Origin: Phoma sp. XZ068
Taxonomy: Eukaryota > Ascomycota > Dothideomycetes > Pleosporales > Didymellaceae
Direction: 5' to 3'
Length of the DNA stretch: 64,000 bases
NCBI GenBank assembly: GCA_004835665.1
Contig: RBKR01000025.1
Location: 186,001-250,000 of the forward strand
In this document: positions 10,314 to 21,987 of the stretch, one piece after another
Numbering within the stretch: the first letter of the stretch is position 1
Layout: each line of letters starts with the position of its first letter
Position numbers and translations under genes: made by a program
Notes under the pieces: generated by a model
The model's input: the letters and a program-made list of their open reading frames with translations, nothing else
Database searches by the model: none
Told to the model about the DNA's origin: nothing

Positions 10314-12727
10314 GATCTAATGCACTCATTGTAATGTTTGTGACAGGCTGGAGGAAGAACAATTATCAGACCAGGAATTGGAATCTCGCAAGTGAACAAT
10401 AATCGCCGTGCAGATCCGAATTGAAGCACTTTTGTGTTGAGATCGCATGCAAGGCAGCAACGTTGCCCCGCAGCATGGGACCATAGGTCGGCAGTTTGTA
10501 AGCGACCAGGTGTGGTGTACACTTGGCTGTATTGACCCTCACCCGGATGAACCCGACGTCGAACGTATGCGTACACTTTAACAACAAAGTGCATACGGGC
10601 TGTGGATTTGGGTTGCTGGCCTCGACATTATGGGCACATGGTTATGACCTTTCTGCCACGTTGGTCGCCGTGTCGGTAGACAGCGACAGAGGCTTTAACG
10701 AGACTGAACTGCAGCGCGGAGAGAGCCTGTTGTATATTATGAGACCAGTCGCTGCTGACAGCACCCATGTTGCAGATCCGAAGCATCCGAGAGGAGGCTA
10801 TGTAGCCCGGTACAGTTTGCGGTTTTAAGCGTTGCGTGTCGATCGTGACTGTGCACACATGTTGACATGGTCGCCAGACCACTGAGAGCGAGAGGAGAAT
10901 GAGCGTACGGATATCGATGCGTGCTCTTCCTCAAAAGTTTGCACAGATTACCCCATTCAAATTCAACTGGTCCAGGACGTGCTTCCTGAGCACCGCGGAG
11001 AGTATCAGCATGCAAAGGCATATTGCTGCTAAAACCCCCCCGCAATTCTGCAGTCAGCACGAATCCCGCAAGGTTTCCGTCGTATATGCTGTCCTTCCTG
11101 AAATATACTCACAGATGAACCCCAGTCCTGAGAAGCACCCACTCACCGTATGCCTATGACAACGTCTGTGTATGCAGAAGGACTTATGCTGTTCGAACAA
11201 ACTAAAAAACCGCCGATCATTCACGCCCGTTTAGTTCGCTAACCTATCTGATCAACATGCTTCAAAGGCGTCCGGCCCCTCTCACGAGTGTGGCGTTACC
11301 CTGTAGCTGCGTGTACCTGGATGCAGACATGGCTTGTACGCGCGCCGGTTCACGAGGTTGAAAGCCTTGCCAGGCCGAGGCAGCATTGCGCTCGGCAGCA
11401 TCTGATAAGCAACATCAGGTGCTTGATCGTGTTTTCAATGACCGAGAGTCGGAGATGATCTATATTCGGTGGCCAAGAATCCTTCCAGAGCCGCAACGCC
11501 ATCTTGTGAGGTCTGTTGTGGTAGGTGCGTAAGGGTTGAAAGGATCCTGGTGCCGACGTCAACTTGGGTCGCGTCTTTCACATGTTCCACCACATCGAAA
11601 CGAGAGCTAGGCGCCTCAACAACAACCGTCGACGAGTTATACAACGCGATGCAATGCAATGCAATCCAGTTGGTGACGCGCCTGTTGGGTTTGGCGAACC
11701 GTCTCAAGGCGGCCAACGATTGCTCAATTCCTCCTTGATAAGGCGTATGCCGAACCAATTGGACCCATTATCGCAGCACGGGTGCTTGTATGGAGATGAG
11801 CGCCATGCATCTCCTCGTTCATTCCTAGGTTCTACAACGGATGCCAGCTTTGAGACGACTGTGGAGCCAGTTAGATCCGAGAGCCGCTGCTCCGGAATGT
11901 AGAAGTTGTTAAAGCTTACAGCTGTGAATAAGCGACAATAAATGATTGGAATGGTATGAAGAACGGCGTCATCAAACGTTACCCCAGTATGAACGACAGG
12001 GACAAGACCTGTTAGACAGCTCTCACGGCTCCTCGGGAGCTGTGCGAAATCAACATGCCCACTTCCATCAGCGGCAACCGCATCGCCACATCACCTGTTG
12101 CGTACCAGGGCAGTACACCGATATGGGCTGGTTTGTGCATCTAGCCGGCAGGATAATTGGGCCCTTTCACTCAACCATCGACGAGGGAACACGGTCTACC
12201 AACGGGACGAGGCGCCAGCGGACGCCGCGGAGATCTTATCGTGCCAAAGCTCCCTTTCACATGCCAGGCAGCCCTGTAGGTACATCAATGTATCACCCAA
12301 TATCGCGACATTCCTGGGCTGATGGTAAGTCACACACGCAGTGAGCACTGAAGACAACAGTCTTTAATCACCTGTCGTCACACTATTGCCACTGTGAACT
12401 TGCCTCTCTGTGTTGTCCATTCAAACTGGGAAGAAAGTGCGATCACGTAGGGCTGAAGGTACTTCTTTCTCTTATCGATAAAGGAAGCAGCCCGCTTTCA
12501 CATGCCAACCCAACAAAATCACAGACACCAGGCGCCGCTTTCAGCGCACAGGCACAGACATCATCGCGCTTCCACGAGCAGCCCGCATATAAACAGGTAC
12601 GTTGGGACGAATCGAATTTTCTCCCCTGACACCATTTCGTCGTAACTATAATCCTGTTCCTTCCTAACGGCAGTGCAGCATTTATCCCATCTCTCACCAC
12701 ACCACCACACAAGCATCGCAAGACTTA
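10314..12727. other. Gene-poor stretch
   Basis: About 2.4 kb without a convincing gene. Open frames (the largest plus-strand one is 11946-12344, 132 codons) look random, lack family resemblance and have no introns that extend them. No repeats or transposon termini were seen. The right end should hold the promoter of the CAP20-like gene. Confidence 0.4.
12588..12593 (+). promoter_or_regulatory. TATA box of CAP20-like gene
   Basis: TATAAA in a GC-rich context, 140 bp upstream of the CAP20-like start codon, on the same strand. Position and sequence fit a core promoter; this is inferred. Confidence 0.4.
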
Positions 12728-13424
12728 ATGTCACCGCACGCTGAGGAGCCCACCACCAACGGCGACATGAGCAACGACAGTGCCCCCTTGACTAACGGCG
12801 AGACACCGCAATCGAGAGTTCTTTCGGTAAGTACAGCTCTGTAAATTCTGCACCGCCTACACAATCCATTCCATGCACCCAATCAGTGAGCTTGATAGCG
12901 CCACACGTGCACAGCTACATCACAGTTCAACGCTCAAGTCACGGGACGCTAGCTAACAATCACAGCACTTGCACTCATACCCCGTTGTCCACGACTCTGT
13001 CGAGTTCTACAAGTCTAACCCCTACGGCGCCAAGTCGCTGACCCTCTTCCACAACACCTACAACTCCTTCATCGCACCCTTCCACCCCTACCTCAAGACA
13101 CCGTACTCGTACATCTCGCCATACCTGACCCGTGCCGACGAGCTGGGCGACTCCTCGCTCTCAAAGTTTGAGAAGCGCGTCCCCATCGTCAAGGAGGACA
13201 CCAACAAGCTCAAGGAGCTCGCCTTCAGCCCCGTCGTGTACGTCGTCGGCACATACCAGGATGAGTACAAGAAGACCCAGGGCCCGGAGGGTGTCGTCAA
13301 GACAGTAAAGGCCGGCATCAGCACCGAGTTGAAGGTTGTGCACGACGTAGTAAACCTTGCTGTCCAGTACTGGAACAAGGGGAAACAGCAAGCCAGCAAG
13401 AAGGCCGAGGAGATCAAGCAGTAG
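12728..13424 (+). CDS. cap20: CAP20/perilipin-like lipid-droplet protein
   Basis: Exons 12728-12826 and 12966-13424 give 185 residues; the intron is long for this genome (139 nt) with GTAAGT and a GCTAAC branch. The sequence matches the fungal CAP20/Mpl1 group: a short polar N-terminus, then HSYPVVHDSVEFYKSNPYGAK and a helical C-terminal half with VYVVGTYQDEYKK. Family members coat lipid droplets and, in Colletotrichum and Metarhizium, influence appressorium turgor and virulence; that role is known for relatives and only inferred here. Size agrees with the family (about 180-190 residues). A TATA box lies 140 bp upstream. Confidence 0.85.
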
Positions 13425-14560
13425 AGTTGTTCTCACATGCCTTTCTTCTGGAAGAGATCAGGTGCGAGGGTTAGTATTGCGGCGAAGACGACGGTCCATG
13501 TCTTCGATACAGATGCTCCACCGTCGCCGCTTCAGCTGACGACGCCTGAGAGTGCACGGGCAGCTTGATAGTTAGTGGTAATTGGGACGTGGAGATTAAG
13601 TTGTTAGATACCTTTCATTATTCGCTTGTGTTTAGGGACAAAGTACATTCACCGGCAAATAGGGTTAGATGCGGTCAATGATGATGACAGTTCGCTTCTG
13701 AATATAATTTTGAATACTTGACTGTCCCGAACTATGTTCTCGTTCGCACTATGCTTGTCTGCAACAACGATCACGTTCGCACGTTGCCTGTGTTTGACAA
13801 AGACCAGCTAAGTTCGATTGAGATTGGTGCAAGTGAAGATTCTGTTCATCGTTAGTCTATGAACTTTAAGACGCTGATGGTTGTATCGAAAGCGAAGGGA
13901 GATTGCGTTTCAGTAGGAACAATTGGAATATTGATATTTGGCCCACACGGTTGTTAAGGGGTACATGGTATCATCACTGCAATCGGGGAAGGAAGGGGAG
14001 GTGTGGGGTACGTACCATAGATGAGTGGAGGATGTAATTTTCTCGAACCGTGTTTAATGTTTCATGCGGTATGTTGCGAGATGTATTTGCTCTTGTGTGT
14101 GCACTGTGGTGGAGTGCGCGTGCTAGACTGGGGGCGTCTTGCCACTGTGGGTGGGCCTGTGAATATTAGCTGGACAAAAAAGCGTCGGTTTCGACGCGGT
14201 ACCAATCGGTGTCGGTGTTGGGTATGCATGATTGAGGGACGGATCTGGCTGGCTGTGCGGGTGAAGTAGTTGAGCCTGTTCGGTCGTGATAATGCTGTGG
14301 TTCGTCCATGTGTGCCTGTACTGTCAGCGTCTCACCCTGCAGCACAAAGTCCGAACAGATGAAGTGGGAACATCAATTCATGAGCTCGTGAACGACCCCG
14401 ATGCCGGATTTTCATGCTTTGATTATCAAGCCGAAGTACACGCCTGGATGGCAGGCTTTTTGCACCTGATCCACCCTATGATATCGCCCGACATGCTCAT
14501 GCAGGATCTAACGTGTCAAATCATGCCCCGTCTGCGCCCAGCCGTAACCGAAAGGAAAAC
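13425..14560. other. Convergent intergenic region
   Basis: About 1.1 kb between the stops of the CAP20-like gene (plus) and eL27 (minus). Short ORFs at 14021-14269 and 14286-14564 show no family features. I see nothing else. Confidence 0.4.
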
Positions 14561-15249
14561 CTAGAACTGCAGCGGTGTGAAGAACCACCTGTTCTTGCCG
14601 GAAGTGTATCGCTCCTCGAAAGCCTTCTTGACGGTCTTCTTGGCCTCCTCCCTTTGCGAGACCTCCTTGAATGTGTCCTGGGTGAGGGTGCCCTTCAGGT
14701 TCTCGAGCTCGATGGTGTAGCGGGTGGGCATGATGTGGGTGTCTGCGGCTATCAGCGCGGTCCTTGTGTGCGTCCTCGCTCTTCCTGTGTTCACGTACAG
14801 TTGACCTGCTTAACGAAAGGCTTGACCTTGCTCTTCTTGGCCTGCTTGTTCTTCGACATGCGGCGGGTGACCTTCTGGGGGTAGCGCTCGACACCGGCGA
14901 CGAGGGCGTGGGGGAAGGGGTGCGACTTGGTGCCGTTGTCGAGGGGCGAGATGATCACGCACTTCTTGCCGGCATAGCGACCGCGGGTGATGATCTAATC
15001 GGACTGTGAGTACTTGCGACGGAGGGCAGTTCGAGCGGGTTCAACGTACGACAACGCGTCCGACCTTGAGGCTGGAGAGAAAATGTTAGCAGGTGCTCAG
15101 TCGCAATTCGAGGTTCTGCAGCCGCCACGGTGCGCCAATCGATGCACGGCAGTATTGCACGTCTCCAGGCGCACTCCCAAGTCCTCACACACTCCAATCC
15201 ATTCTGCTCGTACTCGTCGTCGGGGCTCGGGGTGCACTCACAACTTCAT
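14561..15249 (-). CDS. rpl27: 60S ribosomal protein eL27
   Basis: Four exons: 15249-15242, 15050-15071 read downward from 15071, 14994-14799 and 14742-14561, giving 135 residues, the family's normal length. It starts MKFLKVGRVV (KOW-type N-terminus), continues through RYAGKK and HPFPHALVAG, and ends in SGKNRWFFTPLQF. eL27 is a structural component of the large ribosomal subunit. The first exon codes only two and two-thirds residues and is followed by a 170-nt intron, a common layout in fungal ribosomal protein genes. I looked for box C/D motifs in that intron and saw no convincing C box. It is divergent from the ribosome-biogenesis gene sof1. Confidence 0.95.
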
Positions 15250-15504
15250 CTTGCTGGCGGGGATGCTGGTGGGTTAGTCGAGTGAGCAAAGGCTGGTTTC
15301 GCGTGCATCCAAAGCTGAATTCGCCAGAGTGGGCGCTAAGCGATTTCGTCCAAGCGGAAGCGAGTTTGTCCGGCGCCGAGCAACAGCAGGTGCGCTCCAC
15401 TGCGCGGCGCTGATTGGCCGCCCCACCTCGGCCCTGCCAAAAAAGTTCGAGTTGGAGCTGCTCGAGTTCGCCGCGTGTGCGAGATTTGCAGCAACACACC
15501 CAAG
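15250..15504. promoter_or_regulatory. Divergent promoter, eL27 and Sof1
   Basis: Only 255 bp separate the start codons of a ribosomal protein gene and a pre-rRNA processing gene on opposite strands. The stretch is GC-rich. Shared control is likely by layout, but I could not identify a specific binding motif. Confidence 0.55.
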
Positions 15505-16893
15505 ATGAAGATCAAAGCCCTCAGCCGGTCGACGTCGTCGGCGCAGGCCCCTGGATCGAATGTCGCCAAGATCACCCGCAACCTCGACCCCAACCAGCAT
15601 CCGTTCGAACGGGCGCGCGAGTACACGCGAGCCCTCAATGCGACCAAGATCGAGCGCATGTTCGCGCAGCCCTTCCTGGGCGACTTTGAGCCTGGCCATG
15701 TAGACGGTGTCTATTCTTTCGCCAAGGACCCCAACTCGCTGGAGCACTTTGCCAGTGGCAGTGGTGACGGTGTCGTAAAAGTGTGGGACTTCACGAGCAG
15801 AGAAGAGAAGTGGCAGGCACAGGCGCACGAGAACATGGTCAAGGGCATGTGCTGGACGCGCGACAAGCGTCTGATCACTTGCGGTGCGGACAAGCAGATC
15901 CAGATGTTCGAGCCATATGCCCAGCCCTCCAAGTCGCCGCCGAAAGCAACATGGCATGGAAACGCCGCCTTCACATCGGTCTCGCACCACCGATCGATAC
16001 CCTCTTTTGCCGCCGCTTCCAACGTCGTCTCCATATATGATACTGCTCGTACATCAGGTGCGCCAGTACAGAACCTGGTCTGGCCTTCAGCTATCGACAC
16101 AATCAACCACGTCACTTTCAACCAGGTCGAGACATCCATTCTGGCGTCCTGCGCGACCGACCGCGCCATCGTCCTGTACGATATGCGCACAAGCTCTCCC
16201 CTCCACCGCACAGTCCTCAACTTTGCCTCGAACTGCATCTCCTGGAACCCCATGGAGGCATACAACTTTGCCGTCGCGAACGAGGACCACAACTGCTACG
16301 TAAGCTCCACTACCATACATGTGAAGACCACAACTAACAAAACATAGATCTTCGACATGCGAAACATGAAGCGAGCACTCCAGGTCCTGAAGGGTCACGT
16401 CGCTGCCGTAATGAGCGTCGAGTTCAGTCCAACAGGAGAGGAGCTTGTCACTGGTTCCTACGACCGTTCCATCCGCTTGTGGGAGCGCCAAAAGGGTCAC
16501 TCACGCGACATGTACTACACCAAGCGTATGCAGCGCGTCTTCTCCGTCGCCTGGTCGCCAGACAACAACTACGTTGTCAGTGGTTCAGATGATGGCAACG
16601 TCCGCCTATGGCGAGCGAAGGCCTCTGCCAGGCAGGGTGTCAAGTCCTTCGCGCTGCAGCAGAAGTTGCAATACGACGAGGCACTCAAGGAACGATACAA
16701 ACACATGCCTGAGATCAAGCGTATCAACAGGCACAGACACGTTCCAAAGGCCGTCAAGAAGGCTGGCGAGATCAAGTCTGAGGAGCTCAAGGCCATCAAG
16801 AGGAAGGAAGAGAACGAACGAAGGCACACTAAAAAGGGCAAAGTTAGGCGGAAGGCTGAGCGTGAGAAGATGGTATTGGCTAAGGAGCAGTAA
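15505..16893 (+). CDS. sof1: Sof1-like WD40 protein, 18S rRNA processing
   Basis: Exons 15505-16299 and 16348-16893 give 446 residues, matching Sof1/DCAF13. The 48-nt intron has GTAAGC and a CTAAC branch. Sof1 is part of the U3 snoRNP/SSU processome in the nucleolus. WD40 repeats are visible (GDGVVKVWD, SYDRSIRLWE, DDGNVRLWRA), followed by the family's lysine-rich C-terminal Sof1 domain with KERYKHMPEIKRINRHRH and VPKAVKKA. The start is the first ATG (MKIKALSR), which matches the family. Confidence 0.95.
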
Positions 16894-17261
16894 GATGCAC
16901 GTGTTTGTCCAGAGCATAGCGATGGCGTTTCGGGTCAAAATTTATTGCATTTGCAAGTATGAAGTGGGTAAGATCAACACCAATATGGTTGTTTGACAAT
17001 GTCTCAGATCTAGTATACCCAATTCAAACGTCTCACACCATACAATCCGCGCCATACTTCTCTATTTGGCTGAAGGGCGTGGTGATTGATCATACTCACC
17101 GTCCCGCGATTACGTCATCCTTCGTGACAAATGTTACAAACAGCCGAACAGTACATCCTCCACGAACTGAATCTCCAACCGCACCTGAGCAGTCCGAATT
17201 CCATACTCGATCACATAGACACATTTCAAGAGCTAGCAATTGGTACACTGACGTCTTCAAC
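16894..17261. other. Tandem intergenic region
   Basis: 3' UTR of sof1 and 5' region of the alpha/beta hydrolase, both on the plus strand. No further feature seen. Confidence 0.4.
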
Positions 17262-18398
17262 ATGGCTACCACGTCAGCATACAGGATCCAAGATGAGAAG
17301 TTCAACAGCCTCGGCTTCTCCAAAGCAATTGTCAACAAAGAGCAAATCTGCTCCTACAGTCGCGGCCTAGGCACTGTCTCTGAAAAGAATCCTGTCCTGG
17401 TCTTGGTCCACGGCTATCCGCAGAGCTCGTACCTGTAAGCCATTCGGGGCATACTGAACTGTTTACGACAGCCTCTACAGTACGTAGGAAAGGCTCTCAC
17501 TTACACGCTACAGGTGGCGCCACTTTATACCTTTACTTCCCCAAAACGCACCTATTTTCTGTGCCGACCTCCCCGGCTACGGTGCCAGTGCAGCCATCGA
17601 AGAGAATGACAAGCTGACCGTCGGCACCGCCGTTTTATCCGCCCTCCGAACAGAAGTGAAGCGCACCTCTTCCAGCCCTCCGGCTGGCGACATCCCCATC
17701 GTACTAATTGGCCATGATCGCGGAGCGCGAGTATCGCACCGTCTGGCCGTCAGCGGCGCAGAAGGCTTCGACATCAGGGGCGTGTGTTTGATTGATATTG
17801 TACGTCCCGCTCCTACTCTATTACTGTGAGATCTCGCGTTGATGAGAAATGACAGGTCCCCACGTCTACCCAGTGGCAGCACTACTCCAACCCAGGCAAA
17901 GCCGCAAAAGACGTATCTGGCTATTTCCACTGGCCGTTCCTCGCAAATGTGGACCTGGCAACACGCATGATCACCGCATTTGGGCCTGCGAAGTTCTTGG
18001 AGGAAATGACGACTGCTTGGTCCGGAGAAAATGAGGCTGGCCTCAAGACCTTCAAAGCTGATGATTCGCTGAAGGTATATGGTGAATTCTTCGCTCAAGA
18101 ACACACTCTCAAAGCTTCGTGCGAGGACTACAAGCACGGCGCGACCACAGACGTTGAGGGGCAGGAGGAAGATCAGAAGGCGGGACGAAAGATTGAGGTG
18201 CCGTTGTTCTTGCTATACAGTGAGACGTATATTGGGAGTAGATACAAGTTTCCTGATGTGTGGCAAGACTGGGTAAAGGAAGGAGTTGATATTCAACATC
18301 ACGCACTGGGTAATGGAATTGGGCATTTTGGCGCGGAAGAGGCACCGGAGGAGAGTGCGAGGGTCATTGGGAAGTGGCTAGAGGGACTTCATGCCTGA
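17262..18398 (+). CDS. Alpha/beta hydrolase, epoxide-hydrolase-like
   Basis: Exons 17262-17434, 17514-17799 and 17856-18398 give 333 residues. The oxyanion motif HGYPQSS (near residue 51), the nucleophile elbow GHDRGAR with Asp as nucleophile, and the late catalytic His in GIGHFGAEEAPE fit the epoxide hydrolase/haloacetate dehalogenase class of the alpha/beta fold. An Asp nucleophile argues against a simple esterase. The start MATTSAYR is the first ATG giving the family-like N-terminus. Substrate is unknown; it is probably a soluble cytoplasmic enzyme, since no signal peptide is visible. Confidence 0.85.
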
Positions 18399-18730
18399 GT
18401 GCAAGAGATTGATGTTTAGTATGCCTTCAGATATTAGTCTACGTGGGTTCGGGAGCCGACGTGCAGAGGCAGTAAGGTGTTGCTAACTGCATTGGAATAA
18501 ACTAGTTATGCCATTAACTGTGAGAGCGTTATGTCAAACGCACGAAGCTGTGAAATTCGATCACGAGAAGATGTCAACAGTGGTGTTGCAAAAATCATAT
18601 TGGTGGTACATGCGCCTCATGGCTTTTGAAGCCGCTCGGACGAAACGAAATTCTACAAGAACGCCTCTAACAACTTCAACGAAATCCTTTGGATACAAGA
18701 CATACGTTCAACAACATCCATCGACTACAT
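18399..18730. other. Convergent 3' intergenic region
   Basis: Between the stops of the hydrolase (plus) and the GNAT gene (minus). No gene seen. Confidence 0.4.
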
Positions 18731-19489
18731 TCAAGCCGCCTCATTCGGACGAGCCATCCTGAACACGAAGGTATCCCTCCACCCAAGTGTAGGGTTCTCA
18801 AAATCCCTCTCCTTTATCTCATATAGAGTGAACCCAACCTTTGATAGGACTCCCTGGCTGCTCTTCAGGTCTGGGTCTGTATGTGCTTCGGCGTACTCGT
18901 ATCTGACGTGTTCCCCACCCGAGAAATGGTCGAAGAAGAGAGGCATGAACGCTCTCATGGCTTCGGTCGCGTAGCCTTTGCCCCAATGGTTTGCATTGAG
19001 CATGTAACCAACTTCGGGGGCTCGTACAGCGCCGATTAGGCCTATGACGCGTGGTGCTGTCTGCTCGCGTGATGGTTCGGTGGTTGTGCGGTGCGTTTCG
19101 TTGTGCTCTGCTGATGACTGAGGTTCAGAGCTGGTAGGTTTGAGGAGTTCGATGACGAAGTTCCAGCAATTGTCTCTATCGTGACATCCTGGGAGGTAGG
19201 TCAGAACAGAGATGCGTGATGGAGGCATACTGCTGCTCTTCAATAAGTCAACACCTATGACGTACCTTGTATCCATTGTATGGTCTTCTCGAGATCGCTG
19301 CTTGGTAGGATGGAACTGTGTTCAATCAGCATATGCATATCGTAATTGACTGCAGCACGAAACTTACGTGTGCTTCATCACCTCTGGATCTCTGCGCATC
19401 AGAAGGATATCTTCAGCATCTTCCAGCTGCAGAGGCCGCAACAGCAGCCTCTCAGTCTTCGCTACAATGTGAGATTCTACAACAACCAT
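18731..19489 (-). CDS. GNAT acetyltransferase, RimJ/RimL-like
   Basis: Exons 19489-19368, 19315-19266 and 19188-18731 give 209 residues. The phase is kept at both junctions (AC/T and G/GA), and the second intron (77 nt) has a CTGAC branch. The N-terminus reads TERLLLRPLQLEDAEDI, the usual opening of this family. Motif A is seen as VGYMLNANHWGKGYATEAM, where the acetyl-CoA pyrophosphate loop lies. Members N-acetylate proteins or small amines; the substrate is unknown. A Ser/Thr-rich insertion precedes motif A. An ORF that seems to open at 19276 is the readthrough of intron 2. Confidence 0.85.
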
Positions 19490-19781
19490 TCTCGACAGGA
19501 ATTGCACAAAAGGACGTGTGCATCATCATGTTACGGCGCACCCTGCGGAAGTTAAGAGTTAGGTCGTGTCTGATGCTCGTGCTTCGGGGAGCTGGGGAAC
19601 AATTCCATGAGCTGCCAGGTAATCGGCTAGCCGCTTTGGACACCGACTTCTTCTCACCTCCAACCACAACTCTTGCCAGGTACGACATCATCACTTCGAT
19701 CGCCAATCAGCATGTCGCCTTGATCAGTTCCTGAGCTTATTTCGAACCTTGTCCCTGTTTCCCTGCAACAAGAACCTGGCC

Positions 19782-21416
19782 ATGTCGCAGTCAATTTTGT
19801 CAGCCTCAGCGAAAGGGGCCACATTTCTCATCCTTCTGCAGGTGGCTTCTCGAGCGCTCACGTTCGCTGTCAACCAGATCTTGCTCAGATTCCTGTCTCC
19901 AGAACTTCTCGGCGTCTCTGCCCAGCTTGAGCTCTTCTCGATCTCTGTGCTTTACTTCGCGCGTGAGAGCTTACGCGTTGCACTTCAGCGCCAGGCTCAT
20001 GGAACGCAAGCCGTAGTCAATCTTTCCTATCTTGCAGTCATTACCGGACTTCCTTTGACATATATCCTCGCGCACCTATGGCTTCGATCGGATACACCAA
20101 ATGTTCCCTACTTTGTAGAGGCTCTGGGCCTGTACTGCGTTGCTACGATTATCGAGCTACTGACCGAACCTTCGTTCTCAGCCGTACAGCAGAAGTTGAT
20201 GTACAAGGTTCGTGCTTCTGCTGAGAGCACTGCTACTCTTCTTCGATGTTTTGGAACTTGCGGCTCCGCCATCTTGGCGAGTCGCTTTGGTATCGACATT
20301 GGAGTCTTGCCGTTCGCCTTTGGCCAATTGGCTTATGCTCTGGGGTTGCTGGTCGTGTATCTGTACAATATGTGGCCAGTTGCACGAAGCGAACAATTCA
20401 CACTTCTTCCGAACCAGCTCCCGCCCACGGAAGCTGGTTCCATCACATTCAAGTACCTCTCAACGCCTCTCCTCCGGCTCACAGGATCTTTGACCCTGCA
20501 GTCAGCCCTCAAGTATATACTGACACAGGGAGATTCACTTTTGATCACGACATACACATCACTCGCTGATCAGGGCGCTTATGCTCTCGCGTCCAACTAT
20601 GGAGGTCTGATCGCCCGCATGCTGTTCCAGCCCATCGAAGAGAGCAGTCGAAACATGTTCGCGAAATTGTGTGCGAGCTCGGAACCTGCACCGGGCGCAA
20701 GAAACGCGGACAACAAACAGCAGTCGCTGGAGCAGAAGCGCAATCTTTTTCAGGCAGCAAAGGTCCTGACAATTATCCTGCGCCTGTACTCCATCATATC
20801 ACTGTTTGCCATTACTCTGGGTCCAACTCTCGCACCGCTTCTCCTTTCTATCGTTGCTGGTAAGAAGTGGTCTGCAACGAACGCTTCGAACGTCCTCGCT
20901 ACGTATTGCTACTACATACCCTTCCTGGCGATCAATGGCGTCACAGAAGGTTTCGTGGCTGCTGTTGCTACCAACAAGGAGCTATATGCGCAGTCCATTT
21001 CCATGGGTTTCTTCTTCGCTGCATTCGCTGGTAGTGCTTGGTTTTTCCTTGGACAATTGCAGCTTGGAGGCAGTGGAGTGGTGCTTGCCAACACAGTTAA
21101 TATGGCGCTGCGCATCGTATGGAACACATGGTTTATCAACAGATTCTTCGGCCAGAGAGGTACGAATTTCAGGCTTCTGGACAGCTTACCATCAGTTACA
21201 TCTCTTGCGCCGGCGGTCATCATCCCTACCTTGATGCAGATGAGACCAGGTTTCAAGTACCTTGCACGATTTGGAGTTCTCGGAGAGCTAGTCAGCATGG
21301 GCGCGGTTGCTGGCCTGTATGCTGTACATGTTCTCTTCTTCGAGCGTCAATTCCTTATCGAGTGTTACCGGATGCTAAGGCCAGCGCGGCCTGCTCAGTC
21401 GACAAAGGCACAGTAG
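19782..21416 (+). CDS. rft1: Rft1-like oligosaccharide flippase
   Basis: An intronless ORF of 544 residues. Rft1 proteins are multipass ER membrane proteins of the MOP/MATE-like fold, needed for N-glycosylation at the Man5GlcNAc2-PP-dolichol stage; direct flippase activity is debated. The family N-terminus is visible (KGATFLILLQVASRALTF, then RFLSPELLGVSAQLELF and YFARESLRVALQR), and alternating hydrophobic segments run to the end. The start is the ATG of MSQSIL; earlier in-frame codons are non-ATG. Promoter space from the divergent GNAT gene is 292 bp. Confidence 0.93.
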   Translation: MSQSILSASAKGATFLILLQVASRALTFAVNQILLRFLSPELLGVSAQLELFSISVLYFARESLRVALQRQAHGTQAVVNLSYLAVITGLPLTYILAHLWLRSDTPNVPYFVEALGLYCVATIIELLTEPSFSAVQQKLMYKVRASAESTATLLRCFGTCGSAILASRFGIDIGVLPFAFGQLAYALGLLVVYLYNMWPVARSEQFTLLPNQLPPTEAGSITFKYLSTPLLRLTGSLTLQSALKYILTQGDSLLITTYTSLADQGAYALASNYGGLIARMLFQPIEESSRNMFAKLCASSEPAPGARNADNKQQSLEQKRNLFQAAKVLTIILRLYSIISLFAITLGPTLAPLLLSIVAGKKWSATNASNVLATYCYYIPFLAINGVTEGFVAAVATNKELYAQSISMGFFFAAFAGSAWFFLGQLQLGGSGVVLANTVNMALRIVWNTWFINRFFGQRGTNFRLLDSLPSVTSLAPAVIIPTLMQMRPGFKYLARFGVLGELVSMGAVAGLYAVHVLFFERQFLIECYRMLRPARPAQSTKAQ

Positions 21417-21987
21417 AGCTATACTTTCTTTCAAGTTACCCAAACATCAAGACACAGTTTGCTTCCATATGCGCGAAGCGGCTTGGCAGGAATACAGGAA
21501 TGTCGTATCTCTTTCTCGAATGATGTGCGAAAGACGAAAAATTGAAGCTCCCATTCAGACCGCGTATACACCCCGCATTGGGCTGACCCCAGTCTCGCGT
21601 AGGAGTCTCTCAATAATGTACTAGCGTCAGAATTTTCTACCTGCAGGAGCGAAGTCAAACCAAACGTCATCCCAGACACACGTTCTTCAACATTAAATAT
21701 TGGCGCATCACCAGACATACTCCGAGGCCGCGTTTATGTAAAAAGGGGGTAAGAGAAACTACTCGGAAACGCAAGTCCTCAAAACAAGATCCTTTCGGGG
21801 CCATAGCGCATTCTCTATTCTTGATTCGACATTTCGCGGGGGTAATAGAAACGGTGTCGGACTTGGCTGCGACTAGGGTCCCCAAACGCGCCATTGCACG
21901 CAATTCTCTGCACCGGTAGCACCCACTAGCGTACTTTCGGGACGGGCGCATCGAAAATCTGGAGAAACTGGGGTACGACCGCACGCC
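21417..21987. other. Tandem intergenic region
   Basis: 571 bp between rft1 and the rtg2-like gene, both plus strand. It contains short minus-strand ORFs with no family features. No regulatory motif stands out. Confidence 0.4.

Noticed and set aside
11645..11666. Short ATGCA-type repeat
   Set aside because: Only about three units; too short to be more than chance.
11946..12344. 132-codon plus-strand ORF in the gene-poor stretch
   Set aside because: Composition looks random (many His, Arg, Thr), with no domain, no splice extension and no promoter signal.
15072..15241. Possible snoRNA in the first eL27 intron
   Set aside because: A CTGA resembling a D box is present, but there is no convincing RTGATGA C box or terminal stem.
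15274..15990. 238-codon minus-strand ORF over sof1
   Set aside because: Overlaps the Sof1 coding exon antisense and the shared promoter; no recognisable domain.
18731..19276. GNAT gene model starting at 19276
   Set aside because: That start is inside intron 2 readthrough; using the GTACGT donor with the CTGAC branch and CCCAG acceptor restores the family sequence WIQGCHDRDNCWNF.
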